A DNA stretch of 64,000 nucleotides from Cladocopium goreaui. Taxonomy: Eukaryota > Sar > Dinophyceae > Suessiales > Symbiodiniaceae. Positions 1 through 11,819 of this stretch are shown here, piece by piece. Location of the stretch: NCBI GenBank assembly GCA_947184155.2, contig CAMXCT020000902.1, positions 248,001 through 312,000 of the forward strand. Direction: 5' to 3'. The position numbers were made by a program, and so were the translations under genes. Numbering within the stretch: the first letter of the stretch is position 1; every line of letters begins with the position of its first letter. The notes under the pieces are model-generated. The model ran no database searches. It was not told where the DNA came from and saw nothing but the letters and a program-made list of their open reading frames with translations.

Positions 1-428
1 CTTGGGTTTGCTATATTTTTGCTGTCCATATCGACTGCTTGTTAGATATGCCAGATCTGAGGTTTTCAGTCACACAGTGAACCTTGGATCATGATTATTT
101 ATCATCCGAGTAAGTAACTGTCGTCATAGCGGAACAAGCCACAAAAGTGGATAAAGCTCCTCTGTGTATACTTCTATATAATCCTTATATATCCTTATGT
201 ATCTCGGTATAGCCCTACCGTCGTTGGTTTTATACGCCAAGTGTTTGTTGCTTAAAGACAAAAACCCCGGTTGTCTTGGTTAAATCCTGTTACATCGCCG
301 TGTTTGGTGGGATAAACTCATGAGACCCCAACTGGTCAACACGGGGCAATAATAATAGTGATTATAATGGAGCAAGGATAGTTATCATAACATAGTATTA
401 TTAATCCATCAATCCAAAATCTGGTCAC

Positions 429-530
429 TTCCCGCAATCTCGCCGCTGCACCCAGACACCGTGTTCATGGGAAAACCCAGCGCCACGTGAACGCCGTTAT
501 GTGAGGACTCAACGGAAAATCCTGGATCGT
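429..530 (-). CDS. Tyrosinase exon with first CuB histidine pair
   Basis: Reads through VESSHNGVHVALGFPMNTVSG and ends at a GT donor (GTGACC). HNxVH is the first half of the CuB site. The second half lies beyond the left edge of the window. Confidence 0.8.
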
Positions 531-3500
531 CTGCCCCCAGTTTCTGTTGGTGATTCCCCGAGATGTTATTGATTCAACAATAGATGTGATTGGTTCAACA
601 TGGTTCAACATTGTTTTTTACATGGTTTTCCACAATCTTGGCCTGTGAAATCCACACTTTCAGACTCAGATCCACATGTCAAAATTGCGGACTGGTGAAG
701 ATAGTTGTAGGGGTTCAGGGTCTTCACCTTGTGCCATGGTCAAAAATTGACCCACGTCAGTTGACCATGGCACTGCTCATGGCACATAAATAAAATCATA
801 TAAATATGTGACCGTTGATTCAACATATAATATGATGTTTGTCTCAACCATCATCATCTAAATACCATTCCTGTCACATTGCTCACCTTAGATAACCTAC
901 CATTTTCTTGTGCTGGGGAGTATGTTCACACTACCCTTCACCAAGGTTCATCCATCTTATCATGAAGCAATACCATTTCTTTTCGACTTATTGAAGTACC
1001 CTGATGTTATGTCATGTTTACTTATTGAAAATTCCCTACTTATTGAATAACAACATATGGTACTTATAACAATGGGATTTTATTGAAGTACTTATTGAAA
1101 ATCCCTACGTTCTTTTTTTCCAGGCTCCCCACGGTTTGATGTTTGAACCGTGGTTCAAGCACCATGTTCCCTGCTTCAATCGCCATGTTTGGCTGTTCCA
1201 AAAATGGGGGGGTTCCCGGGGTCCGAAAATGGTGCTACCCCCAGTTATCCTCCATTGTGTTTTTAAGGGATTTTCCATGAAATAAACCATCCAATGCTCG
1301 CTTGGGGTACCCCCGTGACTATGGAAAACCTCTGTTTGGTTTGGGTATCCCATCAGTATATTGCTGGTGAAATTCCGTTGAAATTTGGCTCTGTACCACC
1401 CATATGGCACATATGGTTATGGATCAAAACCCTAGATACCCTAAAATAGCTGGCTCATGATCGGTTCATGGATTGCTATTCCCCCAAATATGGTAATAAT
1501 TTCATGGGCTTTGACCCATCCCAATACCCTCTGGTAAACGTTTACATAACTATGGAAAATCACCGTTTTTCATGGAAAAATCACTATTTCAATGGTGATT
1601 TTCCATAGTTATTTTGACATAACCAGAGGGTATGTCTCCCAATCACCTCCCCAGACATTCCCACCCGACTGCCTCTCATACTGAAGCGGGTCGAGGCGTG
1701 CAGCCAATGCTCAGGCACCGTCAACGAGCTCTCGGCTTGTGGAACCACCTGGCGCGCTTTGTCTTGGAAGTTAGAAATGGTGATTTAATGGGATTCAAAC
1801 TAACAGAAATGGTGATTTAATGGGATTTAGACCATCATTGGGATGTAAACCAAGAATATTTCTTATAGCTGGGAAGAAAAAGCCTTGGAAATTTTACCGG
1901 CTATATATAACTTTGGAGTCAAATTGTGGAATTGCTAGGCAAAGTGAGAGTTCACTCACCATTTTTATTCAGGGATAACCAACCTGCCTGGCCAGATTGT
2001 TAAATACCAGTTCTGAAACGATGTCCATTAGTTGCTGCCTACACTACATCCCCATTTTTCCTCCACGCTTACATCCCAATCCCAACTATCCTCCAGAAAT
2101 CGAACGTGACGATGCAGCCAAGCACCTATTTATGAATCCTACTAACAAAAGTATATAATAGCAATCATAACAGTCTAGTATAGTCTAGTAACCATAATCA
2201 CAACAAGTGCCAATGCAAACAATGCCATTGGGCTCATCACCAGCCCGTCTCCCCCAGCCTGCAGCGATACGAGATTTTGTCGCAGTTGCTCCTCTGTGGG
2301 CAGCTGATAACCCAGCGCAGCCAAACGACCGGCCTTGCGCGGCACAGATGGAGGAGTCCAGCTAGTCATGGGAGTACCCCCAAAAATAAATCATCCAGCG
2401 ATTGTTGGGATTAGCAAACATCAGAAAGGGGTACCCTCCAGTAAACTAACGTAACTATGGGAAAATCACCCTTTTCAATGGGTAAATCCACTATAAATAT
2501 CTATAAATGGGCCATTTTCAATAGCTATGTAACAAATTACCGGAGGGTACCACCAACAAACATCACTGGAGTAGCACCACCATGCTCGGTCCGGGCAGCG
2601 GAGAGCGCCTGCGCAGGATCCACTAGGCCACTGGGCAGCTCCTCGAAGCTTTGGCGAATGATGTTCGGCCTGTGGCACCACGGCTTTCATGGGAAAAACC
2701 CAGTGGTTTCCTGTCGATTTTCGAAGCGCCCATAACACCATGAATTGGTGTCCAGAAACTTTGCATCAAACATATTCATGAATTGATGTTTTATACATTT
2801 TTTATACCACCCATTTGTGCATTAATGGAGGTTTTTCTACCCCATTGAATATTTTTGGTGGTATAATCCCTAGGGATGCTGGTGTAACTGATGTTTTCAC
2901 TGATGTTTTTCTCCCCATTGTTGGTATCCCTAGGATTTCTCAGGGCGGACCCCCAACAGCATCCGTGGCACAGGATCTGACCGTTGAGCTCCAGTCTGGT
3001 CCAGTCCCAGTAGGGAACGCCCAGGTCCCCGTCGTTGTTTAAGGCCTTGTCTGCCTGTGCCGCCATGAACCGTTGAACCATCCACAAAATCTACCAGACA
3101 TTAGATGGTATATGGTGGTATAACATTTAGAGAATATAGAATTTATAACTATGTTGCGCAACTTTGGAAGTAGTATATTGTCAACCCTGAGTACCAAAGC
3201 CCCGGGTTGTTTCATTGGAGGTGCAATTTTGGTTGATTCCCACAATTTGTGAAGGTACCCCCCAATTAATCAGCCAGTGTTTATCGATCCCAGATTGCCG
3301 CTTATCACGACCTGGATCTGGATAGCAGAATAACTCGATGTGTCTTTTTTTGCGGCTACAATGGGCCATCAATAATGGGCATATCATGGGGATATCACAA
3401 AGAAATACAAAGAATATGATTTGGACGCCTAAAAATTGGGAAAGTGGCCAAAGTTATAGCCATTTTCATAGTGGGATTGGTAAATCCTGGATGACTTGGG

Positions 3501-6500
3501 CTTCGGGTCTCCATCCGACAGGCACGGTGCCTCGATCAGAGCTCGTTCAAAGTCTCGGAGATAGGCACGGTGCCACCCTGGAAATGTCTCTTGACCTGAG
3601 CGATCCAACGGGTCGAATCCCCTGGACCCGTCCCATCCCTTAGAGCTGCAGGTATCCCTTGGATTGGTCATAAAATTGGTGATTTTTTTTGTGGATCACC
3701 CACAACAGTAAAACAAAAAGCAATTGAAAATCATCTAGAATTATGATGGTTTTAATATGTTTTAATGGGACAATCTCGTATAAATGGTGGATTCCCCAGC
3801 CAGCCATGTTGGATTATCAGAAGGTATACAGTATCTGCAGTTGGAGGGACCTAAAAGTCAATCTATAACTTGGGGGACGCTTTCTGATAGAAACATCTTC
3901 CACAGAATGGGCCCCGAAATGAATACGTCCAATGCTAAAGCATAGTTTCTAGGGACTCATCTTTGGGAAGTAAATGACTGTGAGGCGCAGCTATCTGATA
4001 GATGGATCCTGATCAACTTTTGGTGGTTAGAGGTTGATATTATCAATACAAATGCTGTTTTATCATGGTTAAAGTCACTGAGAAAACGATGAACTTCATG
4101 AGAAACTTGTTGAACAAAAACATCCCGTTCTATAGGTCAGTGCTTTGGTTAATAAAAATAAAGTAAAAAAGCACGGACCAGCAAAAAGATTCGTGGTTTT
4201 CCATCCAATAATAAGTCCCCTATTCCTTGGGTATATTGTATATACCAGGTGAAAATAGACAAAGTAAGCCTGCTTCCTTATCAGTGACTATTTCACATCA
4301 TTATTTTGGCTGACAAACCTGTTGAGGTGAAATCTCTTGGGTTTGAAAAAGGGCTACGCCCGTTCCACCCACGGCTTTTCTTGTTGATGAGTTACCCCCA
4401 AAATTGGAGAAATGTGTTTCATCACCTTAGCCCTTGTTTTTTAATGTAGGCCATCAGGAGGTTTCCTAATGTATGGCCATGGCTTAGTGTTGAAACCCAT
4501 GGTGACTTCGGGATCCCCCATTTTCAGAAACCCTCATACATACCCTTACATCCCATTATTTCCCATTTTATTCCATCATATTCCACTAATATTCCATCCA
4601 TATGCCATTATCCCAGTATTATCCCACTAATATTCCATTGATATCCCATTATTATACCATTATTGTACCATTATTATATCATTATTAACCACTATTAACC
4701 ACTAACATTCCGTTCATATCCCATCATTATATACCATTATTATATCATGATAAAAAATATTAACCACTATTAACCATCATTATAATTATACATAATTATA
4801 CCATTATTGTAACCACTATTACACCATTATGAACCATAAAAATAGGGGCTATCCCCCCTTTTCAAAAACGCATCCAGCACGCCATGGAAGCAGAGACCAA
4901 GGCGCCATGGACGCAGTAGTCCTCCGGCCAGCCGTGATAGGCCGCCAGCCGAAAGAAGCTGGAGCTCTGCACGCCGTCCTTTTCGGGAACACCAGGCCGT
5001 CCCCTGGTAACGATGGGGACGGCCTTAAAAACACGGACGGTCCTTAACGGTTAAGGTGGGGATGAAGATAGAATCTCGAAAAAACGTGATTTAAGTGGAT
5101 GATAAGTGTGGATTTTGGCTATGAATGGCGTGATCTTGCTTGTCAATGGATTGATTTCAGGGAAATGTTGCTGGAAACCGCGGATCTTTACCTCCCAAAT
5201 GTAGAGAACAATCCAATGGATTGGTTCTTACCCCATTGATTTCTGGTAAATTTACATAAATTTACGGTGGAAATCATGTTGAAACATGTTGAAACTGATT
5301 TTCTTTCGGTATTCATGACACGTTTACCCTCTGGTAAACTAACATAGCTATGGAAAATCACCATTTTCAATGGGAAAATCCACTATAAATCACAATTTTC
5401 AATAGCTATGTCAGCTATTACCAGAGGGTATAACAAGTTCATCCGTCTTTCGCTTCCGGCGCCTGGTTCTCCATGAGTCTCTGCAGTGCTCGTAGGAAGC
5501 GCTGCTGTTCTGCTTCCTCCAGCAGCCGGACTTCCTGCGTGGCCCAAAGGAATGTTGGGACCCTCTGGTTATGTCAAAATAGCTATTGAAAATGACCACT
5601 TATAGTGGTTTAATGGGATTTTATAGTGATTCAATGGGATATTAATGGGATATATCCTCTGGTAAACTAACATTTTGCTATTGAACATGGTCATTTATAG
5701 TGGATTTACCCATTAAAAATGGTGATTTTCCATTGTTATGTTAGTTTACCAGAGGATACCGTATCCCAAAAAAACATGGGGATATTTGATGGGGATCCCA
5801 CTAACTGCAACTGACTAACAACCGGATACTTGGGTAATGTGGGGATTCACCTGCCATGTCTGGTGGCATTTCATGAAAATATCATGAGGATACAGTAGGG
5901 AAAAGCCATGAAAAGCCGAAAAGTTGATGTGGGATTCGCCATGGTGAAAAACCATCCCCAAGGGGGAGCTTTATGGCAGCATATGGCAGCCAGGCTTTGC
6001 CAGAAATAATCATCCAATTGAGCCGATTTATTCATCCAAATGGTCATAAAAAAATCAATTATGATACTGAAAAATTGGATGATTTGGTAATTAATTATGG
6101 TAATTGGATAAATGATATTGGTAAATGGTTATGATATCAATTATGATATCAATTACCAGAAATTGGATAAGATGATGATAAGACGGATGAGACTGAAATG
6201 ATTTATCCGATTAATAAGACTGAAATTGCAGCCATCCCCAAGTTATGTAGTTCGTCCAGTTAGCGCATAAAGGCATATCAATGGCTGTTATTGTTGGGTT
6301 AATGGTTTACGACATTAAAAGACCTTGGGTGCAGGGAATCCAACAACAAAACAAACAAATCTCAATAGAACTGCTTTGATGAGCATATCACACATCATCA
6401 CACATCCAAAATCAAGGTTGTGTTGAAAATCATTCAAAAATCATCATCCGGCCCATCAAAAATCTCTGAAAAATCCGCTGATTCCCACTGCAATAGGGTC

Positions 6501-6548
6501 CTTGCGAACCACTGGGGGGCTGGGCTCCGGTCCTGGCACCGCATGGAA
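429..6548 (-). CDS. Tyrosinase / polyphenol oxidase (type-3 copper protein), multi-exon, 3' end outside window
   Basis: Nine exon islands read right to left as one protein: 6501-6548, 5454-5534, 4906-4966, 3531-3595, 2982-3054, 2581-2669, 2241-2362, 1647-1756 and 429-530. Joined, they give the family order: helix ending RFLRALQRL, CuA histidines in AAYHGWPEDYCVHG and FPGWHRAYLRDFE, then GVPYWDW, then the first CuB pair SSHNGVHV. Such enzymes use two copper ions to oxidise phenols with O2. The last CuB histidines (HHxNxDR) are not present in bases 1-428, so the gene runs off the left edge. Five junctions in the first part keep frame only with GC or GA donors. Nearly every intron holds an inverted-repeat element. 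The identity as a type-3 copper protein is firm; substrate, start codon and exact borders of exons 2241-2362 and 1647-1756 are inference. No signal peptide could be placed. Confidence 0.85.
590..1520. other. Intron-like spacer without recognisable genes
   Basis: AT-rich DNA between two tyrosinase exons. It holds degenerate stretches resembling other dispersed repeats in the window, such as TGGATCAAAACCCTA...AAAATAGCTGG near 1421-1460, but no supported gene. Confidence 0.6.
1525..1632. repeat. Inverted-repeat element family A, copy 1
   Basis: Begins TACCCTCTGGTAAACG and ends AACCAGAGGGTA; inner arms contain ACTATGGAAAATCACC and its complement. Non-coding, MITE-like. It lies 14 bp inside the intron from the exon at 1647. 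Confidence 0.85.
1647..2669 (-). CDS. Tyrosinase exons between CuA and CuB (three islands)
   Basis: Exon islands 2581-2669 (contains RQSFEELPSGLVDPAQALSA, GT donor GTGGTG), 2241-2362 (contains RLAALGYQLPTEEQLRQNL, GT donor GTGATG) and 1647-1756 (contains QAESSLTVPEHWLHAS, GT donor GTGATT). They are GC-rich, each open in one minus frame, and lie between the PYWDW and CuB exons. Their sequence is not itself diagnostic, so assignment rests on position and frame. The 218-bp intron 2363-2580 is more than half filled by one inverted-repeat element. Confidence 0.6.
2431..2550. repeat. Inverted-repeat element family A, copy 2
   Basis: Ends GTACCCTCCAGTAAACTAAC and AAATTACCGGAGGGTAC, with internal CAATGGGTAAATCCACTATAA. 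It occupies most of the 218-bp intron between tyrosinase exons 2581-2669 and 2241-2362. Confidence 0.85.
2982..3054 (-). CDS. Tyrosinase exon with PYWDW motif
   Basis: Reads ADKALNNDGDLGVPYWDW followed by TRLELN, then a GT donor (GTCAGA). PYWDW is the conserved block after CuA in tyrosinases and haemocyanin-like phenol oxidases. Confidence 0.87.
3531..3595 (-). CDS. Tyrosinase exon with third CuA histidine
   Basis: Reads QETFPGWHRAYLRDFERALIE. WHRxxLxxFE is the family signature around the third CuA histidine. The donor is read as GAG|GCACCG (GC type), joining in frame to ADKALNNDGDLGVPYWDW in 2982-3054. Confidence 0.88.
3600..4900. other. Long tyrosinase intron; includes imperfect CCATTAT/ACCACTATTA tandem stretch
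   Basis: No coding signal. From about 4545 to 4830 the sequence is an imperfect tandem of short units based on ATTATxCCATTAT and TTAACCACTATTAACC. Confidence 0.6.
4906..4966 (-). CDS. Tyrosinase exon with first two CuA histidines
   Basis: Reads SSSFFRLAAYHGWPEDYCVHG. The HG and CxHG pattern is the start of the CuA site. The right border is an AG acceptor. On the left, frame is kept to the next exon (3531-3595) only if the intron starts GCGCCT, giving CVHGQETFPGWHR with the spacing normal for the family. Seen in sequence: both borders and the motif. Inference: the GC donor. Confidence 0.85.
5325..5430. repeat. Inverted-repeat element family A, copy 3
   Basis: Near-consensus copy: TACCCTCTGGTAAACTAACA to GCTATTACCAGAGGGTA. 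Flanks ACACGTT and ACAAGTT may be a decayed target duplication. It lies 23 bp from the exon starting at 5454. Confidence 0.88.
5454..5534 (-). CDS. Tyrosinase exon, helix before CuA
   Basis: Reads EVRLLEEAEQQRFLRALQRL then MENQAPE. The pattern R-E/D-V..L...E..RFL.AL..L precedes CuA in tyrosinases. It is joined upstream to PPVVRK (6501-6548) by an apparent GA donor (AAG|GACCCT) and downstream by an apparent GC donor (GAA|GCGAAA). Confidence 0.75.
5558..5758. repeat. Inverted-repeat element family A, one full copy (5653-5758) and one half copy (5558-5600)
   Basis: The full copy runs TATCCTCTGGTAAACTAACA to TTAGTTTACCAGAGGATA. The half copy starts ACCCTCTGGTTATG and lacks a partner end, so it looks like a remnant beside a younger insertion. 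Confidence 0.8.
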
Positions 6549-6605
6549 CTGACCGGCAAGTATAGGCATCCCAGCATCCCAGAAACAAGTCCCATGCCCC
6601 TAATA

Positions 6606-6738
6606 TCATCCTCTGGTAAGTTCAGATAGCTATGACCAATCACGACTTGTAATATTTTTTATAGCTAAATCATCAGAAATCCTCGATTAATGGGCCATGT
6701 TCATCCATTTAGCTATGTCAAATACGCAGAGGGTAGAT
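6606..6738. repeat. Degenerate family A copy
   Basis: Ends ATCCTCTGGTAAGTTCAGATAGC and TTTAGCTATGTC...GCAGAGGGTA are recognisable; the interior has diverged. Confidence 0.6.
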
Positions 6739-7265
6739 ACCCGCATCAGGGATTAGTGGCTAACCCATATCATTTAGCTGGAGATTTTCCTGACAAGGTA
6801 AGAGACACATCCACGTCGAGACGTGTGTGGCTCCGGTTGAGGATGGTCATTGGGGATGGTTCTGGTGATATTTATGGCATGGCTGGGGTAGTTTACCCAC
6901 AGAAATTGCCTAACAAACACTTGCCAAATGATATTCATATTAAACCAAACATGAGGATAAAGAAATATACAAACAACATCGAATATCTGGAATATCTGTC
7001 AACACGGAATTTACCTCCCAGTAAATACCCACCAGTTGTGAATCACCTTCCTAAGAACCATTGGGATGTTCCATCTCTGCGAAACACTTTTCCAAAACGC
7101 GCAACAAGTTAGTTCCTCAGCGATTCTCATATGGGGTTCTCTGAAAATTGCTAATTTTCATGGTCATTACCATAAAAATAGGTCATAAAAATAGGGTAAT
7201 ACAGGGTAATTGATGGTAATTTATGGCAATGACCTATTTAAATCTCATAAGAATCCATCACTTTC

Positions 7266-10200
7266 AGAGAAATTGCCCATCCCTCTGGCACCTACCCCAA
7301 TCTCGACGCTGTAAAGAATCTCCAGGCGACCACCTGTCACCGGAGATTCGCCGGAAATTCTGAAAGTTTTGGGCAAAGAAACAAAAACATGGTTAATCAT
7401 TATCATCATCATCATCATCATCACCATCACAATAACAATAATCATTGTCATAAGAATAATCATCATAACAATAATAATCATCATCATCATCATCGTTCTC
7501 ATTCAATGGGCCATAAATTAAAGTCAATCCATCATGTTTCACGACTGGTGTTTGACTCGGCTTCCGCGCACCGTTGGAGAGATCGACCACCACCGTGCTG
7601 CGTGTCGACGACACTGTGGGGAAGAGGGAACCCTCTGCCAATAAGACGTCTCCTGGTTCCCCAACTGTGGTCGTTTTCAGGATTAAGGTATCCATTTTGG
7701 GCGATAAACAAAATATTGCAGATTTTTGTAGGATCTAGAACCATCTCCTTTTGGTAGTTTTCGGACCTATACCCATACTTAGGAAACCGCTGGACTGCTT
7801 TAGAGGAACATCATTGGATGGGAACGGATGAGAATCGTTGATGTTGATGTCCAATGAGCAGCGAAATCGTGGATCCATTGAGTTGATTTTTTGGGTCGAA
7901 GCAGGAGGCCAGCCATTTGACAGTGGATTTTTCAGATGATTCATGGGTACGGTCAAGTTCCATCGCAATTGAGCCACATCCAATTTCGCAAAAGTCATGT
8001 TTCGGCTGGTTGGAAATGTTGGCTGGAAGTTCTTGTCCCACGTTTTCTAGCTGAATAAGCCGCACAAGTTCCACCCTTTAGGTGTCCCCTCCTGTGCTTT
8101 CCGGCTGCCAAAGTTCCACCAAGTAGCCTAGCTTCAGAGAGCTTCACCAGAGGCAACATGGGGCGGGCAACATGGGATGCCGAAGAAATTAGGTTTTATG
8201 GGTCATGATCTTGTCATGACGGTCCATGTTGGTGACTTTTTTTCGAGGAAAAATCATGGGTTTTCCATGGTTTTCCCATTTTGGAGGGGCTCTCTGTAGG
8301 ATTTTGGGATTATCTATCCTGATCCAGCCATGTTTTCAACACCCCATGGACCCAAGCCAAAGCCTTGAGGGTCATAAGACAACTCCCGCTCTGTGGTCTG
8401 CTGGGTCTCTTCGGCATTCCAATCCCACCTGAAACCGCCGACGAAAAGAGCAGTTTCCAAGACCTTTTCGACAGATTGGTTCTTCTGGTTGAGAGGGATC
8501 AAGAGGAAAGTGATGCAATCCTATTGAATCTCCACTGGAGGATTGAAACAGCGGGCAGCCGGCTGTCCTCATTTTATTTTGCGAGGTTTTTTTTGCTTGT
8601 GGAATGCCAATCCTCATTTTCATCGTGAAAGAAAACAAGGGCTGGATCTGTGGTGTGTTCTTTTCCCCATCCGAATTTCAGGATAGTTACTGGTAGATCA
8701 TTCAATTCCTCTCCCTCCAAAACCGCGGCAGTTGCTGAGTTTGCCGCCACAACAGACAGTAGATCCCGTAAATCCCATGAAACACACATAGATCCCATAG
8801 ATCCCATAGATCGATCGCAGAGATTCCGGGCCTCTCTTGAGTGTCCAAGGATTGACCAGTGACCAGCAGGTACCAGGGCAAGTCCCGTGCGTCCTGGTCT
8901 TGGCTGATCGCAGAGGTTTCCATGGGGGGTACCAGTTCTCATCCAAGTCATTACATCACTGGTTGATGGTTTTTCGCCACCCCTCTGAAAAATGATGGAG
9001 TTCGTCAGTTGGGATGATGACATTCCCAATATGATGGGCAAGTCAGAAAATTCCATGGTTCCAGACACCACCAACCAGTGATTATGAACCATTATTAACC
9101 ATCATTATCCCATCAATATCCCATACATTTCACCAATGTTCCAGTCACCACTTTTCCCAGATCAGTTTTTTTCACCAACCTGCAGGTGAGATCCTGGAGA
9201 TCCTGGAGATCCGCCCTGGTCGGATCTCAGGGATCCAATAGGTCGACCACCGAGGTACTGCCGAAAGGCGGTGGATCTGCAGTTTCGACTCTCCAGTGGT
9301 CGCCGTGGATCGGTTCAAGCGCCAGGTCAGCGCGACACTTCCTGGGAGGGGCCACTGGCGGCCAGGGGGGGTGAAGCTTTCCAAGAGCTGATGAAAAGCG
9401 AGCGAAAAGTTCTGAAAAATCGATGAACGTGAGGAAAAATGAGGAAAGTGGAGGAAAAGAAAAATTGAAAACGGATGGAAAAGATAGGCCTATAATTCAA
9501 GTCAGTGAAAATTGAATTGATAATATTGATATGATACAACCAATCAGAATGGTCAGAATGGAGACTGAAAGTTGGTTTCACCGGCTCTATTGGTATCCCA
9601 TTTGACATCGGTTTCTGAGAGTTCACCCAGCGATCGTTGAAGGCACCGTTCAGAAAAGCCCAAAAAGAAGCATGACCCGTTCACTTGTTTCATCTTTTTT
9701 CTAGATGTTTGACTCTGATTGACAAGACCTCAAGAAATGATAATCTGATCATAATAACAATACTCATAACAAATGATTATAAGAAGAGTAACAATCCCCC
9801 TGTCATAGCACAGCAAGCACACCAATTTCTTGACTGCCCAGGTGCCATTTCCAGACGTTTTGAAGGTCCGGCGACCTGAAGCCGTGCGTCAACAGTCACA
9901 ACGGATGGATTTTGTTGGGGGACATGTCTAAGGATACCAGAAGTCAACTGGATACCTAAAGAGACCTAAGGAAAACTTATGGGTAGTCTAAATTTATCTA
10001 AATTACAGGGCAATAGGAAGCCATAAGTTTTTTCCGCTTCAATATCGGGTGTTCTTGCATTTCCGGAATCATCCTTCCAATTCAGTTCCACCTACGGCGA
10101 CATCGGGGTCATTGGTTCAGACATCCCCTGATTGCCTATTGGCCAAACCCAAAAGTCTGACGACCCGAAGTACTGTATTTTGGTCCCGGATCTCACCATT

Positions 10201-10635
10201 GGTTGAATCCATGAGCAAACGTGAACTGGGATCTCCGGAAATTACAGTCAGTACTCAAACCAAATCATCAATCTGTTTCTTTGGGGTCTTGCGGCAATGG
10301 ACCCAGAGTTCAAATGGTGCAGTCGCTGTGACATCGATGGCCAGAAGGTCCATCATGGTCTATCATGGCTGTTGGTCAGCTCACCCTGGTACCCTTCTGT
10401 TCATATCAAACTAGTTGGTGGTTTTTTGCCAACCCCTCCGAAAAATGATGGAGTGAGTAACAGTTGGGATGATGACATTCCCAACTGAATGGAAAGTCAG
10501 AAAACTCATGTTCCAAACCACCAACCAGTTATGGATGTTGCCCCCCTGCCCGGTAGCGATGGCCCCATCCCATCCATCCCAAAACCTCACCACTGAGGTG
10601 CCGAAAACCGCTTCGTCGCTGAAGTCGAGACTCAC
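7266..10635 (-). CDS. Candidate upstream exons, possible N-terminal region of the tyrosinase gene
   Basis: GC-rich minus-strand islands: 10591-10635 (VSLDFSDEAVFGTS, then GTGAGG donor), about 10123-10210 (TVLRVVRLLGLANRQSG, GTCTGA donor), about 9250-9350 (LALEPIHGDHWRVETADPPP then FGSTS, GTGGTC donor), 8650-8925 (two possible frames; one has VLEGEELNDLPVTILKFG), 8370-8480 (VEKVLETALFVGGFRWDWN), 7510-7690 (DVLLAEGSLFPTVSSTRS) and about 7300-7370 (SPVTGGRLEILYSVEIG, GTAGGT donor). I recognise no domain. They are co-oriented with, and directly upstream of, the copper-protein exons, so they may encode an extension of it or a separate gene. A run of FGTS/FGSTS at exon ends hints at repeated units. 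Confidence 0.4.
7389..7500. repeat. ATC/CAT microsatellite
   Basis: Imperfect (ATC)n/(AAT)n tract. The His-rich and Asp-rich readings it gives on the two strands are not evidence of coding. Confidence 0.9.
8957..9080. repeat. Inverted-repeat element family B, copy 1
   Basis: CACTGGTTGATGGTTTTTCG to CACCACCAACCAGTG. The interior shares CCTCTGAAAAATGATGGAGT and GGGATGATGACATTCCCAA with copy 2. MITE-like, no coding. Confidence 0.8.
10411..10529. repeat. Inverted-repeat element family B, copy 2
   Basis: CTAGTTGGTGGTTTTTTGCC to TTCCAAACCACCAACCAGT, with CCCCTCCGAAAAATGATGGA inside. Confidence 0.8.
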
Positions 10636-11361
10636 CTCCACCAGAGGTGCCATATGTTAGGCTATCCATCAACTGTTGGACACAACTGGACAGTTTTCTC
10701 ATGGTTTTTTATGATTTTGCCAGGTGCTAAAACGCTAAAATCTAAGAATTGGCGCCACATGTTTCGAGGTCTGGAATCTCGTTTGAAGCTGGCTCTTTGG
10801 AATTGTCGGGATCTCAGCATCCCATTCCTTTGCTGTAATCGAATCCTGGTGATATTTTTCGTTGTTTTATAATCATACATAATCCCTCCTAGCAGTTCAG
10901 TTTTCTCCTTGTCCCATGAGGATGAAATTAGCAGTCATGTCACCCAAAAAAAACCGCGTCAGTGGCTCCCCAAATCCATTGCATCATAGCATCATATTCA
11001 TTGATATTCCTGACTAAAAATGACCATAAATACTGGATATGCCCATTTTCAGGCACACCTAAAAGTCAGTGGCTTCATCCCTTCATCCCCATCATATCCC
11101 ATATCATTCGGCTACCCAGGATGCCTGGTTTCGCTCATTGTTTTTTTCGTTGGATAATGACTAACCAAATTGGATATTCCCATATCATCAGGTTGGCTTA
11201 TACCCCCGTGACTCTGTTGGTTGAAGTTCAATTCTAGTTTTTCTGGTCCAATCCCAACTTGCGTCGTTTTCAATCACTTTACATCATAAGTTTCTTGTCA
11301 TTGATTCAATCCAAAGTACTTGAAATCCCATGGAAAACCCACCTTGTTGGCCATTAAAACT

Positions 11362-11407
11362 GATAGGTATAGATAGGATAGGTATAGATAGGTATAGATA
11401 GGTATAT
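11362..11407. repeat. GGTATAGATA minisatellite, left flank
   Basis: About four units of GGTATAGATA abut the left inverted repeat; the same unit lies outside the right repeat. Confidence 0.85.
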
Positions 11408-11450
11408 CACAGGGCCCACGACCCCCCCCAGCAAAACCCCCCCCCGGAAG
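11408..11450 (+). repeat. Left terminal inverted repeat of the 8.9-kb element
   Basis: CACAGGGCCCACGA, an 8-C run, AGCAAAA, a 9-C run, GGAAG. Matches the right end in inverse orientation. Confidence 0.85.
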
Positions 11451-11819
11451 CGCAATAGATGCTTAATAAGGAAGTGTGGTTTTTTCGGCCTAAAAAACAG
11501 GTTTTCCTTAATAAGACCTTATTTGGTGTGAAGGCAATGATGGCGTCAAAAAAGGTGTTTGAGACCCTGTTTTGCTAATAAGGCCTTAATAAGAAAAAAT
11601 GTTTCAAGAGGTTGATCTGTTAACATTAGAAAAAAACAGGAGGAAAAAAAACAAACAATCCAAACCTAAATTTGAAAAAAAACAAACCAAAACTAAATTA
11701 GAAAAAAAAACAAAAAAACACAAACAAACAAAGAAAAACAAAACAAAGCAAACAACACGAAAACAAAACAAAACCCAACCCAAACCTAAATTAGACCAAA
11801 ACGACACAAAAACAAAAAA

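Noticed and set aside
7389..7757. His-rich ORF (plus) and Asp-rich ORF (minus)
   Set aside because: Translation of an ATC microsatellite.
10123..10210. LRVVRLLGL as an ion-channel S4 segment
   Set aside because: Only two Arg at S4-like spacing and no neighbouring membrane exons; the true K+ channel is 30 kb away.
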